Origin: Desulfovibrionaceae bacterium
Lineage (GTDB): Bacteria; Desulfobacterota; Desulfovibrionia; Desulfovibrionales; Desulfovibrionaceae
DNA length: 47,696 nucleotides
Assembly: GCA_910575755.1 (NCBI GenBank)
Contig: CAJTFO010000012.1
Span: 1 to 47,696, forward strand
Reading direction: 5' to 3'
The position numbers and the translations under genes were made by a program. Shown piece after piece: positions 31,433-38,614 of this stretch (the first letter of the stretch is position 1; each line of letters opens with the position of its first letter). The notes beneath the pieces are model-generated. The model saw only the letters and a list, made by a program, of their open reading frames with translations, did not search any database and had not been told where the DNA came from.

Positions 31433-33025
31433 TTAATCCTCAGTTCCGCCGCCAGCGGCTTCCACCTCAATGGTGATGACCAGCAGGGTCTTGCCGTATC
31501 TGGCTCCGCGCCCGAAGTTCAGCAGGCCCAGGCTATTGGCCAGTTGCTGCGTCTGATCCTGAAAGCCGGCCAGCACGAGCGTCTGCCCCATCTGCATGGT
31601 GCTGCGCTGGCTGAAGGCGCGCGTGCTGGTCTTGGGAAGCTGGATCGTGAGATCCGACGTGGAAAACTCCGTCAGCTCGTCCAGGCTGGACAGATTTATG
31701 CTGTATTGCAGCAGCACACGCCGGCGATCCAGAATGTGTGGAATGATGGTCATGGCAAAGCCTGTGGTCACTTCGCCGGGCGTAATCTCCGTGGTTTGAC
31801 CATAATCGGACTGCGAGGATGATGAACCAGCCAGATAGGCAATGCGCTTGATGGCCTGAATGGGCACGGGCTGATTGCTGAGAATGAGGCCACCGCCGGA
31901 CGTGACCTGAGTGGCATTGCCCCATTCCTTCAGGGCTTTCAGCACGCCTGTGGAATTCTTGAGCTTGCCGGATACGATGGTGGCCGAGGCTGAGGACGGG
32001 CTGCCCAGGGATGCAAGGCTGCCGGCCACGATGGAAATATCATCATTGGCAAAAAGCATCTGGAAATCCAGGCCCGCCTCATTTTCATCCGTGACTTCCA
32101 GGGCCCAGACATGCACGGTCAGCGCCACCTGGCGCGACAGGCGTCTGTTTATCTCGGCAATATACGCGCTGACCTGGCGGATATTTTCGGCCCGGTCACG
32201 GACCGTGATGGTTCCGGCCGCCTGATTGCCCACCACGCTGCCTTCGGGAGACAGCAGGGCTTTGACCGCCTTTTCCGTGTCGGCCCAGATGTCAAATTTG
32301 TAATCCGTGGTATTGGCCTGCGCCGTCTGGCTGGACGTATCCGACGAAGCCACCGTGGCGTTGACGTTGGAACCGCCAATGCTGGAGCGCGTCGACTCCC
32401 GCGACTTGTTGGTGATATTGTCCTTGTATTCGCGTTTGCCCGGCGCGCCGAGAATGGTGAATGTCCGGACTGACAGCCGGGAGAAGACGACGGTATTTGT
32501 CCTGGCGTCAAAGTCCCAGCCATAGCCGGAGGCGATGGCCACATTGTCCAGCAGGCCGCGCAGAGGCCCTTCATAGGATATTTGCAGCAGCCGCGACGGG
32601 CCGGAGCCAGGCACGTCCAGCAAATCCGGCAAATCCGGGTTGCCGCTCTGGCCGCCGCTCTTTTTCTGGCCGCCGCTCTTTTTCTGGCCGCCGCTCAGAG
32701 GCGCGGGATCCGCGCCCACCTGCACCGTCAGCGGCGTCAGATCCGCTATGCTTGCGGCAATAACGCCCAGAGTGCCGCGCTTGCGCAGGGTGACATGGGT
32801 ATTAAGCGCCGCCTGGGATTGCTCGTCCGCCCGGATGGGCACGGCCTTCACGCCCACATAGGGTTCGGCCACCACATCCACAGCCCTGGAGCGCGACAGG
32901 GTGGTAAAATCACGGCCCTTGTTCTCTATGAGTTCCTGATCCGGCGCGCCCTTATGGGCGCAGCCGAAGAGGATTACACCAAGAAAAAGGAAGGCTATGT
33001 TGCGAAAAAAACGATTGTTTCTCAT
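31433..33025 (-). CDS. pilN: PilN secretin lipoprotein
   Basis: 530 residues. Lipoprotein signal with lipobox (FLFLGVILFGCAHKG, Cys near residue 22). N-terminal domains include GYGWDFDARTNTVVFSRLSV, then a GspD/PilQ-type secretin domain (RQVSAYIAEINRRLSRQVAL; FQMLFANDDISI; GFAMTIIPHILDRRRVLLQY; RAFSQRSTMQMGQTLVLAGF). It forms the outer-membrane ring for the thin pilus. It carries an SGGQKK repeat encoded by an 18-bp tandem repeat (32649-32696). It is the first gene of the pil run; its start abuts a remnant of higB, showing a junction formed there. Confidence 0.88.
   Translation of the reverse strand: MRNNRFFRNIAFLFLGVILFGCAHKGAPDQELIENKGRDFTTLSRSRAVDVVAEPYVGVKAVPIRADEQSQAALNTHVTLRKRGTLGVIAASIADLTPLTVQVGADPAPLSGGQKKSGGQKKSGGQSGNPDLPDLLDVPGSGPSRLLQISYEGPLRGLLDNVAIASGYGWDFDARTNTVVFSRLSVRTFTILGAPGKREYKDNITNKSRESTRSSIGGSNVNATVASSDTSSQTAQANTTDYKFDIWADTEKAVKALLSPEGSVVGNQAAGTITVRDRAENIRQVSAYIAEINRRLSRQVALTVHVWALEVTDENEAGLDFQMLFANDDISIVAGSLASLGSPSSASATIVSGKLKNSTGVLKALKEWGNATQVTSGGGLILSNQPVPIQAIKRIAYLAGSSSSQSDYGQTTEITPGEVTTGFAMTIIPHILDRRRVLLQYSINLSSLDELTEFSTSDLTIQLPKTSTRAFSQRSTMQMGQTLVLAGFQDQTQQLANSLGLLNFGRGARYGKTLLVITIEVEAAGGGTED
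32649..32696 (-). repeat. 18-bp tandem repeat in pilN
   Basis: TGGCCGCCGCTCTTTTTC is repeated exactly twice, followed by 12 bases of a third unit. It encodes SGGQKK repeats in the linker before the secretin core. The unit is a multiple of three, so slippage changes linker length without breaking the frame. Confidence 0.8.
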
Positions 33026-33065
33026 GTGCTTAGCGGATATGGTTGAAATTGTTGACTACCATTAG
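33024..33065 (+). pseudogene. Remnant of higB toxin gene (3' end only)
   Basis: Plus-strand codons just before higA read CLADMVEIVDYH and TAG. HigB toxins commonly end in VDYH or a very similar motif, and higB normally lies directly upstream of higA. Everything further upstream is pilN coding DNA on the other strand. So all but about the last 12 codons of higB appear lost where pilN was joined. Confidence 0.55.
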
Positions 33066-33074
33066 AAACGCATC

Positions 33075-33410
33075 ATGCATGACCGTATGCCGCCCGTGCA
33101 TCCGGGCGAAATTCTCAATGAGGAGTTCTTGCGGCCTATGGGCCTGAGCCAGACCCGTCTGGCCCTGGACACGGGTATGCCGCAGAGCCGCATTCAGAAC
33201 ATCATTGCCGGGAAGAGAGGCATTTCCGCTGACACCGCTGTGCGGCTGGCGGCCTATTTCGGCAACAGCGCGGAGTTCTGGCTCAACTGCCAGGCCAGCT
33301 ATGAGCTGGATATGGTGGCCTATTCCGGAAAACGCGCTGAAATTCTGGCTCGTGTGCATCCTCATGTCGCCGAGACTGATGCTTCTATGTTGCAAACAGA
33401 GACTCTGTAG
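33075..33410 (+). CDS. higA: HigA-type antitoxin, orphan
   Basis: 111 residues. MPPVHPGEILNEEFLRPMGL followed by SQTRLALDTGMPQSRIQNII, AGKRGISADTAVRLAAYFGN and SAEFWLNCQASYELDM: the complete XRE helix-turn-helix of HigA/VapI antitoxins. The partner toxin is missing except for its last codons (33024-33065). An orphan antitoxin may still repress its old promoter or block a related HigB in the host (anti-addiction). That use is inference. Confidence 0.85.
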   Translation: MHDRMPPVHPGEILNEEFLRPMGLSQTRLALDTGMPQSRIQNIIAGKRGISADTAVRLAAYFGNSAEFWLNCQASYELDMVAYSGKRAEILARVHPHVAETDASMLQTETL

Positions 33411-33447
33411 CTTCAGCATGACTTAACTCCAATCCAAGAGAAACATC

Positions 33448-33912
33448 TTGAAGAACACACACAGACAACGAAAATATGCTGAATCCGCCAATTCTGATCG
33501 AATTCAAAATAAGGAAAAAGGCTTTTCGGAAAGTGAAAAAATGTCTTTCCGGCTTTCGCTCTATTCCATGACACTTTCCAATTCTCACTCAACATTGAAC
33601 ACTCTTGCGTCTGTTGCGCTTGTAGCCAATTCAGCGTTAGCCTTTGCCGCGATTTCTAAAGGCTGGTTAAAATTGTTCTCTTTCGGAACAGGAATCTATG
33701 TTTTGTCACTCATTTTATATGTTTTTGCTGCATGTTCAAACTTTATAGCCAAAAATACAGTTCGTAATATTAAATTGAATAATGAAAAAGAAATATTAGA
33801 AATAATAGATAAAATTGATGAAAAATATAAAGAGTATGCCATATTCACATCTATTGTTATTATTCTATCTATATTTTTCTTGTTTATCGTTGAATATAAT
33901 ATTTTGAGATAA
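33448..33912 (+). CDS. AT-rich membrane protein of unknown function
   Basis: 154 residues from a TTG (AGAG upstream), or 123 from ATG 33541 (GGAAAG upstream). A charged N terminus, then two or three membrane helices (STLNTLASVALVANSALAFA; LFSFGTGIYVLSLILYVFAA; YAIFTSIVIILSIFFLFIVE) with a long charged helix between (NEKEILEIIDKIDEKYKEYA). The layout is like small SLATT-type or immunity-type membrane proteins, but I cannot assign a family. Very AT-rich. Its end overlaps the convergent gene at 33884 by 29 bases. Confidence 0.55.
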   Translation: MKNTHRQRKYAESANSDRIQNKEKGFSESEKMSFRLSLYSMTLSNSHSTLNTLASVALVANSALAFAAISKGWLKLFSFGTGIYVLSLILYVFAACSNFIAKNTVRNIKLNNEKEILEIIDKIDEKYKEYAIFTSIVIILSIFFLFIVEYNILR

Positions 33913-34231
33913 CTTCTACTAAAATTAACACTGATAAAATAAACATACAAAAAGTAAATTTTCTTAGCGCACTGAATGATGATTCAAGATCAAAACGCGC
34001 TTGTGATTTGATTGACTTCATATTTTTAAATATTATTATAATTATTGTTGTAAATATTATATATAAAATAATTCCTGATATACCAATATAATTGTTTATA
34101 TAAGAATATAACGATATGTATAAAATAATTACAAATATAGACAAAATTGAACTGATATACAGTTTGTAGGTTGCTTTTTTTAGCTCAATATTTGACATTT
34201 TATCTTTTGGCTTGCATATAAATTTCAACAT
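33884..34231 (-). CDS. AT-rich small membrane protein
   Basis: 115 residues from ATG 34231 with GGAG nine bases upstream. It starts three bases after the stop of the TrbH/PilL gene, so it can be read as the last gene of that operon. Three membrane helices (YISSILSIFVIILYISLY; IGISGIILYIIFTTIIIIIF; FTFCMFILSVLILVEVI). Very AT-rich compared with the gene before it. No family recognised. Confidence 0.55.
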   Translation of the reverse strand: MLKFICKPKDKMSNIELKKATYKLYISSILSIFVIILYISLYSYINNYIGISGIILYIIFTTIIIIIFKNMKSIKSQARFDLESSFSALRKFTFCMFILSVLILVEVISKYYIQR

Positions 34232-34233
34232 GG

Positions 34234-35436
34234 CTAATGCTCCGACACTTCCATGACCTTGTTGCCCTGATAGATGGTCACGCGCAGGGCAAGGCCGTTG
34301 GCCTGGAGGGCCGCGAAGAAGTTCTTCACCGCGTCAATGAATTCCCCGGAAAACGTGGCGTAACTCCGCATTTCATAGTCGTTCTGGGCATTCCAGATCA
34401 GACTGTATCCGGCCACGGCCGCCCAGCCCTCCATCTGGACGCGCAGCATGCTCCCCTTCTGGATTTCCCAGAGCGCCTTGGGCACAGGCACGGCCTCTAT
34501 AGCCGCAACAGGCATTGAGCTGGAGCTTGTGCTGGGGGCTGGAGTGGATGCTGAAACCGCCACAGGCGCTTCGGCAATCGGCTGTGCCGCCGGCATGCTT
34601 ATGGCGACCGGCGTATATGCCACGGGTTCGCCGGGCTGGGGCTTTTCCAGACGCAGGGCCGGCGAGGTCTGGGCGCGGCTGGGCAGGGATACGGGTTCCG
34701 GCATGGGCGCTGGAGTCGTTGCGGCGGACGGCTCTTCAGATGCTCCGGCGGGAACCGGCACTGTGGCCGCCACCGGGATCAATCCGGCGGGCGGTTCGGA
34801 CAGATAGACCTCATAGCCCTTTTCCAGCACGGCATTGCTGCCGACCTGGTTCCAGCGGCAGAAATCCCGGACCGGTATGCCGCACCGTCTGGCCACAGCG
34901 GCGGCAGTGCCCGTCTTCTTCACCGTGTATTTTCTGACCGAAGGGGCAAGGGTATTCGCCGGCGCGGGTTGCGGAAGACTTTCCGGCAGCGGACGGGATT
35001 CAAGCTGGCGCTCTTCCCGTACCGGTCGTGCCGGGGCCGACAAAGGGGCTTCCGTGCCCTTGAAAACCTCACGCGTGAAGCTGAAGATCCGCCCGTCAGT
35101 GCAGGCCACCCGCACATAGCCCAGCGTGGGCGAGCCTTCCGCATCCAGCACATCCAGCCTGTAGCTGACTCCAAGACCGGATGAACCCAGAGCAAAGCCG
35201 TTCGCGCGAAGTTTTTGTTCCAGCACATCCCCGAATATGCCCGGCGCGCGGTCCAGGGCCACAGTGGTATGCGCCGGCGCATGGCGTCTGCCCAGCTCTT
35301 CCGCCGTGCGTTCGGCAAGAATCCGCGCGTCGCCGGAATAGGCGGCGCTCAGGCCGTCAAACGAGCCGGGAGCGCTTCTGTGCATCACACAGCCGGCGGC
35401 ACAGAGCAGACAAAGCAGCAGCGTAATGTTCTTCAT
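34234..35436 (-). CDS. TrbH-like / LysM / PilL (TcpQ) fusion lipoprotein
   Basis: 400 residues from ATG 35436 (AAGG upstream); a longer upstream frame is only the shadow of trbC-trbD. Residues 1-18 are a lipoprotein signal (ITLLLCLLCAAGC). Residues about 25-110 resemble TrbH of IncP (AERTAEELGRRHAPAHTTVA; FGDVLEQKLRANGFAL). Residues about 165-210 form a LysM-like domain (YTVKKTGTAAAVARRCGIPV; VLEKGYEVYLSEPP). After a Pro/Ala/Ser-rich linker, the last 75 residues match the TcpQ/PilL C-terminal domain (MLRVQMEGWAAVAGYSLIWN; FFAALQANGLALRVTIYQGN). It thus joins a mating-channel lipoprotein with the secretin partner of the thin pilus. It stands in the trb operon right after trbD. Confidence 0.78.
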   Translation of the reverse strand: MKNITLLLCLLCAAGCVMHRSAPGSFDGLSAAYSGDARILAERTAEELGRRHAPAHTTVALDRAPGIFGDVLEQKLRANGFALGSSGLGVSYRLDVLDAEGSPTLGYVRVACTDGRIFSFTREVFKGTEAPLSAPARPVREERQLESRPLPESLPQPAPANTLAPSVRKYTVKKTGTAAAVARRCGIPVRDFCRWNQVGSNAVLEKGYEVYLSEPPAGLIPVAATVPVPAGASEEPSAATTPAPMPEPVSLPSRAQTSPALRLEKPQPGEPVAYTPVAISMPAAQPIAEAPVAVSASTPAPSTSSSSMPVAAIEAVPVPKALWEIQKGSMLRVQMEGWAAVAGYSLIWNAQNDYEMRSYATFSGEFIDAVKNFFAALQANGLALRVTIYQGNKVMEVSEH

Positions 35437-35441
35437 TGGAG

Positions 35442-35744
35442 TCACCTTGTCCTGAACCCTTCCAGGGACCGCCAGCGGCTTGCCCTGGCGCTGTAGAAAT
35501 CCTGCTGCTTCACATGCCGCAGCCAGACCTTGCTCATGAGCGGATCCGCCTTGGCCATGCGCCGAAGCACAAAGATGCCGACCAGCCAGAAGCTGAGGGA
35601 CGCAGCGGCCGAAATCGCCGTCATGCCGCCGATGCCTACAAGCAGGGAAATCAGTACGCTGCTCATGGCCAGTTCCCGTTCCGCGCCAAGTACAAGGTTT
35701 GGGCGGTGCAGCGCCTGATGGACGGGGATACGCCGGAGTTCCAT
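35442..35744 (-). CDS. trbD: TrbD (VirB3-like) protein
   Basis: 100 residues, ATG 35744 overlapping the trbC stop as ATGA. Short N terminus (IPVHQALHRPNLVLGAEREL), a hydrophobic hairpin (SVLISLLVGIGGMTAISAAA; LSFWLVGIFVLRRMA) and a C-terminal SKVWLRHVKQQDFYSARAS typical of VirB3. It is a small inner-membrane part of the secretion system that works with TrbE. Confidence 0.88.
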   Translation of the reverse strand: MELRRIPVHQALHRPNLVLGAERELAMSSVLISLLVGIGGMTAISAAASLSFWLVGIFVLRRMAKADPLMSKVWLRHVKQQDFYSARASRWRSLEGFRTR

Positions 35745-36058
35745 CAGAGCACCGCCCCGGAAAAGCTGAATGTGGAATTGACGATGCTACCCGCGAACGC
35801 GAGGAAAGAGATGCCCGCCACGACGCTGAGCAGCATTTTGAATGCTCCGCTGATATCTTCCCTGTTAAAGAGATAAATGAGTCCGCAGATGCCCACAGCG
35901 GTGATGCTGATGAACTTGCCCGCGGGACCGGTGATCGTGTTGACGACCTTTTCAAGCGGGCCGGAAAATTCCGTGATGCCACCGCTGGCTAGGGCCAGAT
36001 CCGGGCAGACTCCGAGAAAAAAGGCCAGAAATGCCAGAAAAAAAGCCTTGCGGTACAT
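35744..36058 (-). CDS. trbC: TrbC (VirB2-like) pilin
   Basis: 104 residues; ATG 36058 has GGGGG five bases upstream and is preferred to ATG 36070. Signal sequence YRKAFFLAFLAFFLGVCPDL, then LALASGGITEFSGPLEKVVN and two hydrophobic segments (ITAVGICGLIYLF; LLSVVAGISFLAFAGSIV). TrbC pilins are cut and made circular by TraF (present at 10327-11046). It forms the conjugative pilus, distinct from the thin pilus of PilS. Confidence 0.88.
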   Translation of the reverse strand: MYRKAFFLAFLAFFLGVCPDLALASGGITEFSGPLEKVVNTITGPAGKFISITAVGICGLIYLFNREDISGAFKMLLSVVAGISFLAFAGSIVNSTFSFSGAVL

Positions 36059-36069
36059 CGTATCCCCCA

Positions 36070-37029
36070 TCAGACGGCTGAGTAGAGGGGCGTTGTTTCA
36101 TAACGTCCTTCTCTCGCGTTGAAATTGTTGACGGAAATGATGGAAGCAAGACGTCGTGCATTGTCGCGCGTCTTTTCCATATGGATGATCAGATCAACGG
36201 CGCGACCAATCAGCTTTTGCTTGGGGCCGACTCCCGCTTCTTCCACCAGCTCTTCCAGACGTTCCAGAGCCTCTTCCGCGCTGTCCGCGTGGAAAGTGCC
36301 GATGCCGCCCGGATGGCCCGTGTTCCAGAGCTTGAGCAGTTCCAGAGCCGCCGCGTCACGCACTTCGCCCACAAGAATGCGGCGTGGAGCATAGCGCATG
36401 CTGACCTTGGCAAGTTGCCGCATGCCAATGCCCGCCAGCTCAGAGGTAAGAAAAAAAACGGAGTTGGGCGCGCGGGATTGCAGTTCCGCCGTATCCTCCA
36501 GAATCAGCAGGCGGTCATGCGGGCAAAGTTCATCCAGTTCATGAATGATGGCATTGACGAATGTGGTCTTGCCGCTGGATGTGCCGCCCACCACGACAAT
36601 ATTTTTCCGATCCAGAATGGCTTCGCGGATAATGCCCGGCACTTCCGGACCAATGACGCCCTTTTCCAGGTATTCCGCGAAGGTAATGACACGCTTGGCT
36701 TTCTTGCGCAGGGAAAAAGACGCGCCCGGTCCCACCAGGGGCGGAAACGTGCCCTCGAAGCGTGAGCCGTCCAGCGGGAAGCTGCCTTCAACCACGGGAT
36801 GCAGAGCATCCACCGTGATGTTCAGGGCGCTGGCGGTCAGCGAAAGTATCAGTTTGCCCTGCGCCAGCGGCAGCTCACCAGTACATTCCTGCTCCTGACC
36901 GTAGCGCTCAATCCACAATCTGCCGTCCGGATTGAGCATAATCTCAATCACGGCCGGGTCACGCAGCGCGTCCATGATCAGCGGTCCGCAGTTGTACTCC
37001 AGACTTTCCAGGGTACGCGCATCAGCCAT
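36070..37029 (-). CDS. trbB: TrbB (VirB11-like) ATPase
   Basis: 319 residues, starting MADARTLESLEYNCGPLIMD. N-terminal domain with VIEIMLNPDGRLWIERYGQE, then FPPLVGPGASFSLRKKA; Walker A VVVGGTSSGKTTFVNAII near residue 150; Asp box LLILEDTAELQSRAPN; Walker B region YAPRRILVGEVRDAAALELL; and TGHPGGIGTFHADSAEEAL. It is a hexameric ATPase at the base of the channel. It overlaps traM by eight bases, so the Tra2-type (trb) and Tra1-type (traKLM) parts are fused into one operon here. Confidence 0.93.
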   Translation of the reverse strand: MADARTLESLEYNCGPLIMDALRDPAVIEIMLNPDGRLWIERYGQEQECTGELPLAQGKLILSLTASALNITVDALHPVVEGSFPLDGSRFEGTFPPLVGPGASFSLRKKAKRVITFAEYLEKGVIGPEVPGIIREAILDRKNIVVVGGTSSGKTTFVNAIIHELDELCPHDRLLILEDTAELQSRAPNSVFFLTSELAGIGMRQLAKVSMRYAPRRILVGEVRDAAALELLKLWNTGHPGGIGTFHADSAEEALERLEELVEEAGVGPKQKLIGRAVDLIIHMEKTRDNARRLASIISVNNFNAREGRYETTPLYSAV

Positions 37030-37528
37030 GTTGCACCGCCCTCAGAACAAAGACGGCCACATTGACCAGGGCGGAAAGCGTCATGACAGCCGTGCAGAGG
37101 TACAGCGTGGACCTGAAGCCGGACAACGTGGCCGCGAAGTCCGCAGCCGCGTCACGGATGCCGTTGATGGTCACGTCAGCCAGCGTTTTCCGCAGTTCGG
37201 ACACGCTTTTTTCCACGCCCTCGACGTAAGCCGTCGTCTGCTGGCCCATGAACGCGGCCAGCGCCTTCTCGTGCCTTTTCTGGAGTTGTTGCTGTTCGGC
37301 AAGGAAGGCATTGAGGATCGTCACCTGCATGAGCAGCGGATCATCCTTGGGCACGGCCAGGTCATGCTTTCGGGCCAGCATGGCGCGCACGTCCTCCACG
37401 GACAGGCCCATGCCGTCCGGCAGGCACTGCTCCGCTTCGGGCGCGAGCTGAGACGGCCCGCTGTCGGCAACAGCCGCTTCACCCGGCCAGTCCCGCATGC
37501 TTTCATCAGGAGGCAGATCGTCGCTCAT
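37022..37528 (-). CDS. traM: TraM-like conjugation protein
   Basis: 168 residues, ATG 37528 with GGGAG seven bases upstream. Acidic N terminus, a long helix (LEAF-type segment VTILNAFLAEQQQLQKRHEK; SVSELRKTLADVTINGIRDA) and one C-terminal membrane helix (LYLCTAVMTLSALVNVAVFV). Order traK-traL-traM and size match RP4, where TraM helps transfer but is not well understood. Assignment rests on context as much as on sequence. Confidence 0.75.
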   Translation of the reverse strand: MSDDLPPDESMRDWPGEAAVADSGPSQLAPEAEQCLPDGMGLSVEDVRAMLARKHDLAVPKDDPLLMQVTILNAFLAEQQQLQKRHEKALAAFMGQQTTAYVEGVEKSVSELRKTLADVTINGIRDAAADFAATLSGFRSTLYLCTAVMTLSALVNVAVFVLRAVQHG

Positions 37529-37537
37529 GTCAGCTCC

Positions 37538-38266
37538 CTACAGAATGCCCGCCTGCTCGACGCAGGAAAGAATCTGGTTCCAGTAGCGCCGCAGGCGCGC
37601 CTTGACCGCGATGGATGTGGAGCTGCCGTTGATGCCGGCCTCAAAGCTCTGTCGCTTGGCAAACAACTCTTCCAGATCCTTGCCGATCAGCGCCTTATTG
37701 CCCAGCGGAAGCTCAATCAGCGCGTGAAACTGTGAGGAGTAGTCTTTGTATATCTTGAACTCCTCGAATCCTTTGCCGTCTATGGCAATGTCGCCAAAGA
37801 AGGGATTGAGCCAGACCACAATGGGGGACGCGGGAAAACCGAGGGCCATCCTGGCCAAACCCTGAATGGTATCGCCCAGGGCCTGACCACCCGTGATGAT
37901 GGAATGAAAGAAGACTCTATGCCCCTGCTCTTCCAGCAGAGGCAGAAAATCATTTTCAGAGAGATATGCCCCCAAAGCGATAAAGGATGACGCGCCATTG
38001 TCCACAATGACGTGCGACTCTTCCGGGGCATTCACCAATGCCTCAAGCAGCACATCAAATTTACGAGGGTCAATATTCCCGTCTTTCATGACATTCAGTG
38101 GTGTCGCATTAAACTCTTTAAATGATGCTAGAGTAGCGTTTACCGGGTCTGTATCGTAGGCAGTGACATCTTTTTCAAAATGTCGGATAGCCTGATACAA
38201 CATGACGGCGATCATGGACTTTCCCACACCGCCCTTGCCTTGAAGTATGAAATGAATCGTAGCCAA
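37538..38266 (-). CDS. traL: TraL-like ParA-family ATPase
   Basis: 242 residues. The start codon is TTG at 38266, with AAAGGA eight bases upstream, giving MATIHFILQGKGGVGKSMIA. This deviant Walker A (GKGGVGKS) and ITAYDTDPVNATLASFKEFN with HVIVDNGASSFIALGAYL are typical of RP4 TraL. The protein is a nucleotide-binding partner of TraK/TraM, perhaps placing the transfer complex. A TTG start may keep its level low. It follows traK after a 12-base gap. Confidence 0.88.
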   Translation of the reverse strand: MATIHFILQGKGGVGKSMIAVMLYQAIRHFEKDVTAYDTDPVNATLASFKEFNATPLNVMKDGNIDPRKFDVLLEALVNAPEESHVIVDNGASSFIALGAYLSENDFLPLLEEQGHRVFFHSIITGGQALGDTIQGLARMALGFPASPIVVWLNPFFGDIAIDGKGFEEFKIYKDYSSQFHALIELPLGNKALIGKDLEELFAKRQSFEAGINGSSTSIAVKARLRRYWNQILSCVEQAGIL

Positions 38267-38278
38267 GTTACTTTCCTT

Positions 38279-38614
38279 TTACATCAGCTCAGAGGGGTCA
38301 GGAATATTACGTTTTTCGAATTTCTCTTCCGGTATTTTTATATTTTTTGAACTTATGAACTGGTCAGCCTGCGTAGTATGCTTTGCGCTATCGGTGTCGG
38401 CAGCCCATTTCTTTTCTTCAGCATCCTTTTTTGTACTGTTGCGGCTACCGTTGGCATAACTGCGAAAGGCCCCATAACACATTGTTATTTTCCCTTTATC
38501 TTTAAGAGCGTCATAAGCGCTGGCATAGGTATGCCCTTCAGCAAGCAGCGTTAAAACCTCTTCACGCACGGCGAAGTATTCTACCCGCGCCAAGCCAGGT
38601 CTAAGCCGGGGCAT
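38279..38614 (-). CDS. traK: TraK-like oriT-binding protein
   Basis: 111 residues from ATG 38614, overlapping the end of the upstream gene by 14 bases. The core VEYFAVREEVLTLLAEGHTY plus ASAYDALKDKGKITMCYGAF and RSYANGSRN aligns well with the DNA-binding part of RP4 TraK. The C terminus is charged and linker-like (STKKDAEEKKWAADTD). TraK bends oriT DNA next to the nick site, so an oriT probably exists nearby, but in RP4 it lies just upstream of traK and here another gene occupies that place. Confidence 0.82.
   Translation of the reverse strand: MPRLRPGLARVEYFAVREEVLTLLAEGHTYASAYDALKDKGKITMCYGAFRSYANGSRNSTKKDAEEKKWAADTDSAKHTTQADQFISSKNIKIPEEKFEKRNIPDPSELM

Noticed and set aside
35437..35982. 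N-terminal extension of the TrbH/PilL fusion
   Set aside because: The frame is open upstream, but this DNA codes for trbD and trbC; ATG 35436 has a lipoprotein signal directly after it.
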